Positions 1-8,370 of a DNA stretch of 42,851 bases are shown here, piece after piece. A model generated the notes under the pieces. That model did no database searches, was not told where the DNA came from, and saw only the letters and a list, made by a program, of their open reading frames with translations. Source of the stretch: an uncultured Opitutia bacterium (GTDB taxonomy: Bacteria; Verrucomicrobiota; Verrucomicrobiia; Opitutales; Opitutaceae); the NCBI GenBank assembly GCA_903896015.1, contig CAITWF010000047.1, positions 1-42,851 of the forward strand, in the 5' to 3' direction. Numbering within the stretch: position 1 is the first letter of the stretch; each line of letters begins with the position of its first letter. Made by a program: the position numbers and the translations under genes.

Positions 1-146
1 GCTCTCGCTTGCAACCCAATCAGCAGCATGAAGCGTTGCTTCGCGCCCATCTCCTCAACCGTTGGCCTACCCCGGCTACCGTTCTGCTTGCCTCATACGG
101 CGGGCTTTCGGGACGCGTTACGATTTTTGCAACAGCGCCGCCAAAA

Positions 147-159
147 TCTATCAGTTAGA
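147..159. promoter_or_regulatory. candidate LacI-family operator, site A
   Basis: The 13-mer TCTATCAGTTAGA is an imperfect palindrome that differs from sites B and C (TCTAACGCTTAGA) at only three central positions. It lies 47 bases before the ATG of the NagX-like gene and is preceded by AAAA, as is site C. It is the weakest of the three sites, and the assignment to the LacI regulator at 2060-3085 is inference. The rest of bases 1-206 shows no other gene or site I can support. Confidence 0.4.
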
Positions 160-206
160 GTGTGGTCGGCTTGCGCCGGGGCGGGTCCTGTGATCACGCT
201 CGGCAG

Positions 207-1334
207 ATGGATGCCCCCTCAGTCCCGTCATCGTCCGCGCCGCGCTTGGTTGCGCTCGATGTCCTGCGTGGTTTCGCGATGTTTTGGATTGTAGGTGGGG
301 ATGCGTTCGGCGGCGCGTTCTCGAAGCTCAATGGGGGGCCGGTCGCGGCCTTGCTTGCCCGAGAATTTGAGCACAGCGCTTGGGTGGGCTTCACGTTTTA
401 CGATCTGATCTTTCCGCTGTTCGTCTTCGTCCTCGGTGCCGCGATTCCGTTTGCGGTGCCACGCTTGATCGCGGAGCACGGACGCCCGGCGACGCTCAGA
501 CGCGTGTTGCGGCGCGCTGCATTACTCGTCGTTCTCGGCTGGTTTTACTACGGCGGGCTCAGCGGGGGTTTTTCCCAGATTCGTCTGCTCGGCGTGTTGC
601 AGCGGCTGGGGCTCTGCTATCTAGGCGCCAGCGTGCTGTTCGTTTTTTTGCGGCCGCGCATGCTGGTGGTGGCGGCCGCAGCCCTGCTCGTGGGCTACTG
701 GGCGCTGATGACGTTTGTGCCGGTGCCGGACTTTGGCGCGGGTGATTTTTTGGAGGGGCACAATCTTGCCAACTGGTGCGATGCGCAGTGGCTGGGTGGC
801 CGCAAGCACGATGGTGATCATGATGTCGAAGGCCTCCTTAGCACGCTGCCGGCGATCGCTTCCTGTCTGCTGGGGCTGCTGGCGGGAGTGCGGTTGCGGG
901 ATGCGACGCGGTCGGCGCAGCAAAAGGTCGTGGAGTTCTTCGTCGCTGGTGTGCTTCTGCTCGTGGTCGGATTTGCGTGGGGTGGGCAGTTTCCTGTGAT
1001 CAAGAAATTGTGGACGTCGTCCTTCGTGCTCGTTGCGGGTGGCTGGAGTGTACTGTTGCTGGCGCTGTTTCTCTACGTGATCGATGTGCAGTGTTGGCGT
1101 GCGTGGGCGGCGCCGTTCGAGTGGGTCGGGGCCAACTCCCTCGCGATCTATCTGGTCTGCAATCTCGTGGACTTTCGCAAAGCCTCCGCGCGGTTCGCGG
1201 GAGGGGAAGTCGCGGCGTGGTTGGACGCGCGCTGGACCGGGCTTGGGGGGGTGATGCTGGCGTTGGTGGGAGCGGCTTTGTGCGTCGCGCTGTGCCGACT
1301 GCTTTACGCGCGAAAAATTTTCCTGCGATTGTGA
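207..1334 (+). CDS. DUF5009/NagX-type membrane protein (heparan-alpha-glucosaminide N-acetyltransferase-like)
   Basis: This 375-residue polytopic membrane protein carries the family signature near its N-terminus, LDVLRGFAMFWIVGGD, followed by about ten hydrophobic segments and a characteristic PFEWVGANSLAIYL stretch near residue 310. In this family the human member (HGSNAT) acetylates terminal glucosamine across a membrane; bacterial members are often encoded in glycan-use loci, and their substrate is mostly unproven. I start it at the ATG at 207 because residues encoded from the earlier ATG at 162 look non-coding and the conserved part begins shortly after 207. Length is typical of bacterial homologues. 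Candidate LacI operators flank the gene (147-159 and 1341-1357), so it probably belongs to the regulon of the LacI protein at 2060-3085. The family is fairly sure; the acylated substrate is unknown. Confidence 0.8.
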   Translation: MDAPSVPSSSAPRLVALDVLRGFAMFWIVGGDAFGGAFSKLNGGPVAALLAREFEHSAWVGFTFYDLIFPLFVFVLGAAIPFAVPRLIAEHGRPATLRRVLRRAALLVVLGWFYYGGLSGGFSQIRLLGVLQRLGLCYLGASVLFVFLRPRMLVVAAAALLVGYWALMTFVPVPDFGAGDFLEGHNLANWCDAQWLGGRKHDGDHDVEGLLSTLPAIASCLLGLLAGVRLRDATRSAQQKVVEFFVAGVLLLVVGFAWGGQFPVIKKLWTSSFVLVAGGWSVLLLALFLYVIDVQCWRAWAAPFEWVGANSLAIYLVCNLVDFRKASARFAGGEVAAWLDARWTGLGGVMLALVGAALCVALCRLLYARKIFLRL

Positions 1335-1340
1335 CGACGG

Positions 1341-1357
1341 TTTCTAACGCTTAGAAA
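1341..1357. promoter_or_regulatory. candidate LacI-family operator, site B
   Basis: TTTCTAACGCTTAGAAA is a perfect palindrome apart from its central base (7-nt arms TTTCTAA/TTAGAAA around CGC). It lies between the NagX-like gene and the propeller gene, 54 bases before the latter's ATG. Fifteen bases (TCTAACGCTTAGAAA) are identical to site C in front of the lacI gene. Odd-length palindromes with a central CG are usual for LacI-family operators. Confidence 0.6.
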
Positions 1358-1411
1358 GCAGGTTCGTCGCTCCGACGCAGCGAGTGCGCCTCAGTGCGCT
1401 CGCTGTTGCCC

Positions 1412-2050
1412 ATGCCCGATGTCGCCGCAATTCCCCCAGGGCCGCATGCCGGCCGTGTCTGGCATGATCCGGCCATTTCATCTCCAGCGCTTAAGCGCGG
1501 ATGCACCGTCCGACAGTTGACGAACTACCGGGGGCATTCGCATCACCTCGCGGGTCTGATGCCATGTTGGCTCGCGGGCGGCCGGCAACTCGTGCTCGTG
1601 TCCGATCGCGAGGGCTGCGGTAATTTGTTTGTCTACGATTTCTCGGACGCGTCGCTTACCCAGCTCACCGACCTCCGCGGGTCGAAGCGACCGGCAGCGG
1701 TCGTTTTGGTGGCGCCCGATCGGTTGACGTTTCGTTACGGTGCGGAGGCGTATGAGTTGGACTGCGCATCAATGTGGCTTCGTCCGCGGTCGGCGAAGAC
1801 GGTGCGTGGTCGGGCGAAATACACCGTGCGGGCAAAACGTGCCGCCGGCGAAACGATCACGGCGGGGGGGCGCCGCGTGATCTGGGTCGGGCCGGAGCGC
1901 ACGCCGCTGGCCGAGAGCGAAGGAAGCGGGCGGGCGCCGTTTGCGATCACTGCGCCGTGCGTGAGTCCGGACGGGCGGCTCGTGGTCTTTGCTTCCGACG
2001 CGGGCGGGTATGCGCAGGTATATGCGGCGGAGTTGCCGCGCAAGTGAAGA
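1412..2050 (+). CDS. shortened oligogalacturonate-lyase-like beta-propeller protein
   Basis: This protein of about 210 residues has TolB/oligogalacturonate-lyase-type blade motifs: RQLTNYRGHSHH, then a blade with VLVSDREGCGNLFVYD and LTQLTDL, and at the C-terminus VSPDGRLVVFASDAGG followed by QVYAAELP. Oligogalacturonate lyases (Ogl, PL22) act in the cytoplasm on short pectin fragments and are usually near 390 residues with seven blades. Here only the first blades and the last one can be recognised, which suggests an internal deletion of roughly 150-180 residues. No signal peptide is visible, as in Ogl. The ATG at 1412 is preferred to a GTG at 1394. An operator-like palindrome lies just upstream. 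The protein may be non-functional or a divergent small propeller; activity should not be assumed. Confidence 0.55.
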
Positions 2051-2059
2051 CGAGTCCCG

Positions 2060-3085
2060 CTAACTCGCCCGCACGGTCGGGCCCTCGATCCATACGGCCT
2101 CGAGGGTAATCGTCTTGGGAAATTCGGGAACGCCGCGTTCGTGGCGATGCAGCATCGCGACGACGCTCTCAACCGCCGCAGCGCCGAGGCGGCGCGGTCC
2201 GAGATCGAGGCCGGCGCAGGGACCGGTGCTTTCGGTCATGTTGAGATTGAAGAAGCCGACTTGATCGGGCACGCGGACCTTGATGCCCTGCAGCCAATCA
2301 ACCATCGCCTGTTGGTGCCCGACGATGAGATCGGGCCGGTAATGGCGATACCAAGGTAGAAATTGTTCGCGCGTGAGTTCGGGTTCGATGAGGGCGGGAA
2401 TGCCGGTGTCGCGCGCGTAACTGCGAAAAAACGCGAGGAATGCAGCGCTCCATTTGCTTTTTAGTCGCGCATCTTTGCGATGCTCGAGACAAAGTCCGAT
2501 TCGCTGGTAGCCGCGCTGCGTCAGCCGCTCGAGCGCGTGGAGCATCGAAACATAGTGATCCGGCAGCACGGTATGCAGCCGTGGCTCGACGAGCGAGTGG
2601 TCCATCTGCACCGCTGCGATTTGGGAGAAGTCGAAGGCCGAGAGATCTTGCGCTGTATTGAACGGCAGCAGCACGGCCCCCGGAATCCCGCGCGCCTGCA
2701 GCACCCGCGCGAGTCGCGCGACCGGCAGCGCGGGGGCCCGTGTTCCGATCCAGAAAAGTTCGGTGCTGAAGCCGAGCGCCCGCGCCCGCGCTTCGGCACC
2801 CGCCGCAATTTCCCGGTGAAACACGAAGTATTGGGCGCGGTTGTCCTCGTCAGTGTCGACGAGGGCGAGCGTGCCGCGGTATTCCTGATGGCAGGCGCGG
2901 CGCACGGCGGAGAGGGCCGCACTGAGCAAAGGGTTGTGCCAGTAGCCGGCCTTTTCCGCGGCGGCGCGGACGCGCGCTCGGGTGGTCGGCTTCACGCGCG
3001 GGTTGTCGCGCAGTGCCTCCGAGACCGTCGCGACGGACAGGCGAAGTCCACGCGCCAGGCTGCGGATGGTGGGGTTTTTGGCCAT
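2060..3085 (-). CDS. LacI-family transcriptional regulator
   Basis: This 341-residue protein has an N-terminal LacI helix-turn-helix (TIRSLARGLRLSVATVSEAL, residues about 6-25), a hinge region, and a periplasmic-binding-protein-like sensor domain from about residue 70 (GTLALVDTDED onward). The hinge departs from the classical LacI form: it reads GYWHNPLLSAALSAVRR, a variant I associate with Verrucomicrobia regulators. A palindrome starts five bases before the start codon, consistent with autoregulation, and the TonB receptor gene diverges from the same intergenic region. The ligand is probably a sugar imported by the neighbouring ABC transporter, but that is inference. The call to the family is secure. 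Confidence 0.92.
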   Translation of the reverse strand: MAKNPTIRSLARGLRLSVATVSEALRDNPRVKPTTRARVRAAAEKAGYWHNPLLSAALSAVRRACHQEYRGTLALVDTDEDNRAQYFVFHREIAAGAEARARALGFSTELFWIGTRAPALPVARLARVLQARGIPGAVLLPFNTAQDLSAFDFSQIAAVQMDHSLVEPRLHTVLPDHYVSMLHALERLTQRGYQRIGLCLEHRKDARLKSKWSAAFLAFFRSYARDTGIPALIEPELTREQFLPWYRHYRPDLIVGHQQAMVDWLQGIKVRVPDQVGFFNLNMTESTGPCAGLDLGPRRLGAAAVESVVAMLHRHERGVPEFPKTITLEAVWIEGPTVRAS

Positions 3086-3087
3086 AA

Positions 3088-3104
3088 AATCTAACGCTTA
3101 GAAA
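3088..3104. promoter_or_regulatory. candidate LacI-family operator, site C
   Basis: AATCTAACGCTTAGAAA contains the perfect 13-base core TCTAACGCTTAGA (3090-3102) and shares 15 bases with site B. It abuts the lacI start codon (3085), so a repressor bound here would block transcription of its own gene. The TonB receptor starts at 3312 on the other strand. The rest of 3105-3311 shows no convincing -35/-10 pair. Confidence 0.6.
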
Positions 3105-3311
3105 CGGATTCGGTCGCGCGCGGCAATGGTTTTCCCATTGCTCGCGGAGTCCCTCGCCCCCGCCTTCGTATATTGCTTCGCGTTACCACCGCCCAAGATT
3201 TCCCGGTCCGTGCGTTTATCCGCCGCCCGCGACTGTGTCTGAGGCAGGTTTCGCTGGCCCTTCGTTTTCCGACCGTGCCTTTGTCTTGCCACCCGAACCA
3301 CTGCAAAACCC

Positions 3312-5597
3312 ATGATTAAATCACCTCGTTTGTTTCTCTCGGCCACCCTGCTGGTGGCCTCGGCGATCGCGCTTTCGGCGCAATCGTCCGCTCCGGCGAC
3401 CACGGCGGCATCAACGAAATCCGCTGGCCAGGAAGAAGCCATAGTCCTCCCGGACTTTTCCGTTTCATCCGATCGCACGGATGGCTATCGGGCGACCGAC
3501 TCGTTGTCGGGTGCGCGCATCCGCACCGCGCTGATCGACACGCCGGCCACGATTAACGTAATCACGGGGGAATTTCTGCAGGACATCGGCGCCAATGCGA
3601 TGTTCGACGCCACCCAGTATGTCTCTGGCGTCGGCAACGGCCGTCTCGCCGGGGCCAACGGCATCATCGATCGCATGACGATCCGCGGGTTCGAAACGAA
3701 CGGTCGCAACACGGACAATTTCCCCTCGACCTTCCAGGCCAACCTCGATCCGGATCTGATCGAGCGAATCGAAATCGTGAAGGGCCCCAACGCCATCCTG
3801 GCGCCTACCGGCAGTCCCGGCGGCGCGATCAACGCCATCACGAAATCGCCGCTCATGACACCGCAAGGCTACGTTTCGCTCGAAGTTGGCAAGTTCAACG
3901 CGCAGAAGCTGACGGTCGACACGACCGGTCCCCTCTCGCAAGTGAAGGGGTTGGCTTATCGCTTGGTTGCCGCCTATCAGGACACGAAGACGTTCCAGCC
4001 AGGCAGCCTCAAACAATGGGATATCAACCCTGAATTTTCGTATCAGATTTCGGACACCTCGAAGCTCTCTTTCAAATATAGTTTCGTTGACTGGGCTGCG
4101 TTCGGTTCAGCCTCGTCACCCGGTAACACTTGGATTGCTGACAACACCGCGGTCAACGGTGGCTACTTGTCGAAGACGCCCCCATTGGGTTTTACCTACG
4201 CGGATCACGCCGGCATGCCCGACTGGGGTGAGCGCGCCGACAAGGTCAACCGCTTCGCCAGTGAACTGACTACTTCGCTATCGAGCAGCATCAGCATGCG
4301 CCTTGCCGCCTGCTTTTACACGGACCATTTCGACTCCGACTCGGCCACCATGAACATCAACACGGGTAACAACCGCTACAATCCCTACACCGGTATCTAT
4401 ACGCCGGACTACACATGGGCGTTGAGCAACGGCACTTACGTCCCGACGTTTTCGGCCGAGTATACCCCAACCAACGTCAGCCGTACGGCGGCGCTGCAGC
4501 GGACGTGGGCGGAAGATTTTCAGTTGCAAAACGACTTTGCCGGAAACTACCGGCTGAATAGTGTCACCTTGGAGCCGGTCGCAGGTTGGGCATTCGAACG
4601 CAGTATCAATCGCACGTTGGGTAAGAACAGCCCTCTCCCAAACTTTAATCTCTTCGCCCAGGACGACAACCCGCCGAAGCCGAACTACGCTTTGATCCCG
4701 ATCGGATCGGAGTCTGGTGCGTCGACCGTGAAAAAGCAGGTCTATGCCTTTCTCCGTTCGGGCTTTGTCGATAATCGCCTCTTCGTCACGGCGGGTGCCT
4801 CGCGCGTCTGGCTCGACAGCATCAACACCAACGAACTTTCCTGGGCATCGAGTGAACTGAAGGGTTCCAAGGACACCTATCTCGCCGGCGCGCTCTTCAA
4901 GATCGCGAAAAGCCTTTCGGCCTACGCCACCTTTTCCAACAACGCGAATGCGACGACCTATCTCAACCAGCCGTTGTGGCAGTCGGGCAAACAGTATGAG
5001 TTCGGCGTAAAGTCGGAATTTTTCAACCAACGCCTGTCGGTCACGGCGTCGCATTTTCAAGTCTCCCAAACCAATCTGGTGACGCCCAATCCCTTCTATA
5101 TCGCCGGCGGCACCCAGCCGCAGAATTTCCTCTCGGATCAAACCAATCACGGTTTCGAACTCGACGCCGTGGGTGGCATCACGAAGGACCTTTCCCTGAT
5201 CGCCAGCGCCACGACCATGCATCTGCGCGACGCGTTTGGCCGTCGCGTCCGCAACATTCCGGATAAGACGGTCAACGGTCTGCTAAATTATCATTTCCGC
5301 TCCGGTGCTCTCAAGGGGGGCAGCGTGTTTCTCGGAGTCACCTACGTCGGTGACCAAGCGGGCGAAAACCCCAGCAGCTCGGCGACGGTGCTCGGTGTGA
5401 TCGAGCAGGTTAGTTATTACGTTCCCAGCCGCACCATCTTCAACGCTGGTGCGAGCTACACGACGGGGCGCTACCTGTTTAACCTGAATGTCGATAATCT
5501 CCTTAACACGCACACGGTCTGGCAGTCGTCCGGCCGCAACTCAATGAGCGGCTACCCGCTCGTCAATTGCCGGCTTACGTCGACGGTGAAGTTCTGA
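3312..5597 (+). CDS. TonB-dependent outer-membrane receptor
   Basis: This 761-residue receptor starts with a signal peptide (MIKSPRLFLSATLLVASAIA, cleaved near ALSAQ). A TonB-box-like stretch EAIVLPDFSVSSD follows near residue 43. The plug domain comes next, with the hallmark IERIEIVKGPNAILAPTGSP near residues 150-170, then a 22-strand-type barrel ending in a terminal Phe (STVKF). The N-terminal carboxypeptidase-like domain of SusC proteins is absent and no SusD gene is adjacent, which is the usual Opitutaceae arrangement. It probably carries an oligosaccharide across the outer membrane for the ABC transporter encoded downstream. The gene diverges from lacI, and a strong terminator follows it. 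Confidence 0.92.
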   Translation: MIKSPRLFLSATLLVASAIALSAQSSAPATTAASTKSAGQEEAIVLPDFSVSSDRTDGYRATDSLSGARIRTALIDTPATINVITGEFLQDIGANAMFDATQYVSGVGNGRLAGANGIIDRMTIRGFETNGRNTDNFPSTFQANLDPDLIERIEIVKGPNAILAPTGSPGGAINAITKSPLMTPQGYVSLEVGKFNAQKLTVDTTGPLSQVKGLAYRLVAAYQDTKTFQPGSLKQWDINPEFSYQISDTSKLSFKYSFVDWAAFGSASSPGNTWIADNTAVNGGYLSKTPPLGFTYADHAGMPDWGERADKVNRFASELTTSLSSSISMRLAACFYTDHFDSDSATMNINTGNNRYNPYTGIYTPDYTWALSNGTYVPTFSAEYTPTNVSRTAALQRTWAEDFQLQNDFAGNYRLNSVTLEPVAGWAFERSINRTLGKNSPLPNFNLFAQDDNPPKPNYALIPIGSESGASTVKKQVYAFLRSGFVDNRLFVTAGASRVWLDSINTNELSWASSELKGSKDTYLAGALFKIAKSLSAYATFSNNANATTYLNQPLWQSGKQYEFGVKSEFFNQRLSVTASHFQVSQTNLVTPNPFYIAGGTQPQNFLSDQTNHGFELDAVGGITKDLSLIASATTMHLRDAFGRRVRNIPDKTVNGLLNYHFRSGALKGGSVFLGVTYVGDQAGENPSSSATVLGVIEQVSYYVPSRTIFNAGASYTTGRYLFNLNVDNLLNTHTVWQSSGRNSMSGYPLVNCRLTSTVKF

Positions 5598-5650
5598 GGC
5601 ACGATTTCCGACCTGACCAACGTTGGCGGTCAGCTTCCGCAGATTCAATC

Positions 5651-5681
5651 AAGGCAGACCTTTTCGGGTCTGCCTTTTTTT
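5651..5681 (+). terminator. Rho-independent terminator after the TonB receptor gene
   Basis: A perfect 10-bp stem (AAGGCAGACC / GGTCTGCCTT) with the six-base loop TTTTCG is followed by a further run of T residues to 5681. It lies 53 bases after the TonB receptor stop codon and 30 bases before the next gene, so the next gene probably has its own promoter or depends on read-through. Confidence 0.9.
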
Positions 5682-5711
5682 CCCTGTCGATTTGTCGCCT
5701 GCGTTCCAACC

Positions 5712-7247
5712 ATGAGACTGCGGTTCCTTTTCTTTCCCCTTATCACCGTCTGCACGATCGCGAGCGTCCTTTTTGGCCTCGAAGTTCCTCCGGCCAAACC
5801 GCTCGCCAGGCTCGCTCCGCGGTCGCGCGAACTCCTGGTCGCTTCGGCCAAGTTTGGCGATGGCTTCTGGGATGACGGACCGGCACTGCTGTGGTCTCCG
5901 GCGGCGGAGGACATCCCATCCTCTGGCCAGCCGCGTCCGCATCGCGTGCGGGAAACGAGCTGGTATGCGCTTGGTCTTCTGCTCCGCGATGCGCCCGGAG
6001 ATCACGACCGCGCGCTGCGGGCGTTGCGCGCCGTGGTGGCCCAGCAGATGGTCGCGCCGGGCGAGGACTGGGATGGCACCTTCTTTCGGTCGCCCGGCGA
6101 AGCGCCGCCCAAACGCGGCGCCATCGCCTGGCGCGACTATGATCCGAACTGGCGACAGTTCATTGGTACCACCTTTGCGCTCATCCTGCTCGAATTTGAA
6201 TCGCGCCTTCCCGTCGATCTCCGGACCCAACTCGAGATGGCTATCGTACGCGCCGTCGAGGGCGAACTGCATCAGGCGCGCCTGCACGAAAATTACACCA
6301 ACATCGCTCTCATGCACGGCTTCCTGTGGAGTTTTGCCGGAGAGCGTTTCCACCGCCCGGAGTGGGTGAGTCAGGGCGAGGCCTGGACCGAATCCGTTTA
6401 CAAGCTCTACAAGGAGCACGACGCGTTTGAGGAATACAACTCTCCCACCTACTACGGCGTCGATCTCTATGCGCTCGCGCTCTGCCGCGCGCACGGGGTC
6501 ACGCCGCGCATTCGCGCGCTCGGCGCCGAAATGGAAGCGGGCTTGTGGCGCGACATTGCGGCCTTTTATCACGCTGACTTGAAGAATCTCAGCGGTCCCT
6601 TCGATCGCGCCTACGGCATGGATCTGCGCCGCTACGTTTCGCTCGTGGGCATCTGGTTGGGGCTGGTCTTGCCACCGGAATTGACGCCGCTCCCCGATCC
6701 ATCTGGCCCGATGGATCACGCCCATGACTTTGTGGTCGTGCCCACCTATGTGGTGCTTGGCGCGCAGGTGCCGCCCGACGCTCTGGAGCATTTCAAAAAA
6801 TTCCAAGGCGAACGCCAACTCATCCGCCCGATCAGCGGCCCGCGGGTCGCTACCGCCTGGCTGAGCAGAAACCTCATGCTGGGTGGGGAATTCACCGGGC
6901 TGACCCGCTCCGCCGTCCCGCGGGAAACGCAGTTTCATCCTGCGACGATTTATTGGCGCCTGCCTGCTGGAGGCGTCGGCTGGATTTTGTTGCAGCAGTC
7001 ACCGTGCATTAATGCTCGGGCCGAAAAGAATCGGCTCATCATCGATGCGGTCGGCGACTCGACGTTTCGGATCAACGCCCCCGGTATCACGCCGACGCAA
7101 ATCACGCACAATCTGTGGTCTCTGCCGGGCCTCACGGTGGAAGTGCAGACGGACAGTGCGGAATTCACCGCGAGCGCGACCGACGGCGGCCTTGACGCCC
7201 GTTATCGCAACGCGACGAAATTCGTGCTGCACACGCTGCCACCCTGA
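5712..7247 (+). CDS. secreted protein of unknown function, possible alpha/alpha-toroid polysaccharide lyase
   Basis: This 511-residue protein has a signal peptide (MRLRFLFFPLITVCTIASVL). Residues about 50-330 look mostly alpha-helical with repeated aromatic motifs: ETSWYALGLLL, HENYTNIALMHGFL near residue 195, and EYNSPTYYGVDLYALAL near residue 240. The C-terminal 150 residues look beta-rich. That order, a helical toroid followed by a beta-sandwich, is seen in several lyase families (for example heparinase II/III- or PL8-like proteins), and an Asn/Tyr/His-rich motif such as ENYTN or YNSPTYYG could line a catalytic groove. I do not recognise a named family with certainty. It lies between a TonB receptor and a sugar ABC transporter, which fits a role in cutting the imported glycan in the periplasm. 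The enzyme activity is inference only. Confidence 0.6.
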   Translation: MRLRFLFFPLITVCTIASVLFGLEVPPAKPLARLAPRSRELLVASAKFGDGFWDDGPALLWSPAAEDIPSSGQPRPHRVRETSWYALGLLLRDAPGDHDRALRALRAVVAQQMVAPGEDWDGTFFRSPGEAPPKRGAIAWRDYDPNWRQFIGTTFALILLEFESRLPVDLRTQLEMAIVRAVEGELHQARLHENYTNIALMHGFLWSFAGERFHRPEWVSQGEAWTESVYKLYKEHDAFEEYNSPTYYGVDLYALALCRAHGVTPRIRALGAEMEAGLWRDIAAFYHADLKNLSGPFDRAYGMDLRRYVSLVGIWLGLVLPPELTPLPDPSGPMDHAHDFVVVPTYVVLGAQVPPDALEHFKKFQGERQLIRPISGPRVATAWLSRNLMLGGEFTGLTRSAVPRETQFHPATIYWRLPAGGVGWILLQQSPCINARAEKNRLIIDAVGDSTFRINAPGITPTQITHNLWSLPGLTVEVQTDSAEFTASATDGGLDARYRNATKFVLHTLPP

Positions 7248-7395
7248 TTGGCGTCAGCGGTTTGTCCGTCGCCCGAGAATTGCCATGCGATGGCCAAGAA
7301 TATCCATTCTCGTCGGTGCCTCGGGCCGCTAGTATGCTCTGAACGTCGGCTCGACACAGTCGCAAAATCGCGGCTGAGTTTTGAATCCCCATCCC

Positions 7396-8370
7396 ATGAA
7401 ATCCCTTCTTGCCCTACTGGTGCTCGTGGCGGCGCCTCTTGTCACCGCCGCCGAGACCTATAAAATCGCCGTCATTCCAAAAGGCACGACACACGAATTC
7501 TGGAAATCGATTCACGCCGGCGCCGTGAAGGCGCAGCGCGAATTCGAAGCTCAGGGAATCAACGTGAGCATCATCTGGAAAGGCCCGCTCAAGGAGGACG
7601 ATCGCGAGCAGCAGATTCAAGTCGTGGAGAATTTTGTCGGCCAGCGCGTCAGCGGGATCGTGCTTGCGCCGCTCGACAAGAAGGGGCTCGTCGCTCCCGT
7701 CGAGACTGCGGTGCGAGGAAAAATCCCCGTGGTCATCATCGACTCCGCGATTGAATCGAAGGCGCCGGCCAGCTTCGTCGCGACCGACAACCGCGAGGGA
7801 GGACGCATCGCGGGACGCGAGCTCGGCAAGCTGCTCGGCGGCAAAGGCAATGTCATCATGCTCCGCCTCCAAGTCGGATCAGCGAGCACCGAGGAGCGGG
7901 AGGAAGGGTTTCTTGAGGTGATGAAAAAGGATTTCCCGAACATCAAGCTGCTCTCGACCGATCAGCACGCCGGCGCCACGCGCGACACCGCGAAGGCGGT
8001 GAGCGAGACCCTCCTCAACCGTTTTGGCCGAGATCTGAACGGCATCTTTGCCTGCAACGAGTCCTCGGCTGCCGGCATGTTGCTCGCACTGCGCGACGCC
8101 GGGCTTGGCAAGGGCAAGGTGAAGTTCGTCGCCTTCGATTCTGGCGAAACACTCAACGCCGGCCTCATGGCCGGCGATATTCAGGGGATGGTCGTCCAGA
8201 ATCCCATGCGCATGGGCTACCTCGGCGTGAAGACCGTCGTCGCCGCGCTCCGCGGTGAAAAGGTCGCTCCGGTTCAGGACACCGGCGTAGGCTTCGTCAC
8301 GAAGGAGAATTTTGATTCCCCGGACATGGCTGAAATCGTCCATCCCCCGCTCGACAAGTATCTGAAGTGA
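7396..8370 (+). CDS. periplasmic sugar-binding protein of an ABC transporter (RbsB-like)
   Basis: This 324-residue type-I periplasmic binding protein (Peripla_BP_4 class) has a cleavable signal peptide (MKSLLALLVLVAAPLVTAAE). Family motifs are VIPKGTTHEFWKSIHAGA near the mature N-terminus, GIVLAPLDKKGL near residue 90, VIIDSAI near residue 115, and GIFACNESSAAGMLLAL near residue 220. It should deliver a monosaccharide or small sugar to the permease encoded two genes on. The ATG at 7396 is chosen because the signal peptide starts there; a TTG at 7381 adds five poor residues. It is the first gene of a three-gene transporter operon and overlaps the next start codon by one base (TGATG). The sugar cannot be read from sequence. 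Confidence 0.93.
   Translation: MKSLLALLVLVAAPLVTAAETYKIAVIPKGTTHEFWKSIHAGAVKAQREFEAQGINVSIIWKGPLKEDDREQQIQVVENFVGQRVSGIVLAPLDKKGLVAPVETAVRGKIPVVIIDSAIESKAPASFVATDNREGGRIAGRELGKLLGGKGNVIMLRLQVGSASTEEREEGFLEVMKKDFPNIKLLSTDQHAGATRDTAKAVSETLLNRFGRDLNGIFACNESSAAGMLLALRDAGLGKGKVKFVAFDSGETLNAGLMAGDIQGMVVQNPMRMGYLGVKTVVAALRGEKVAPVQDTGVGFVTKENFDSPDMAEIVHPPLDKYLK

Noticed and set aside
28-294. Short plus-strand open frame at the left edge
   Set aside because: It overlaps the NagX-like gene in another frame, has no motif and no ribosome-binding site.
5649-6938. Long minus-strand open frame of 429 codons opposite the secreted helical protein
   Set aside because: It is Arg/Gly/Ala-rich with no family motif and lies antisense to a gene with a signal peptide and good coding character. 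High GC makes such shadow frames common.
7282-7294. Palindrome GCCATGCGATGGC before the sugar-binding protein gene
   Set aside because: It lies within a plausible promoter region but differs from the three LacI-like sites and occurs once, so there is no support beyond symmetry.
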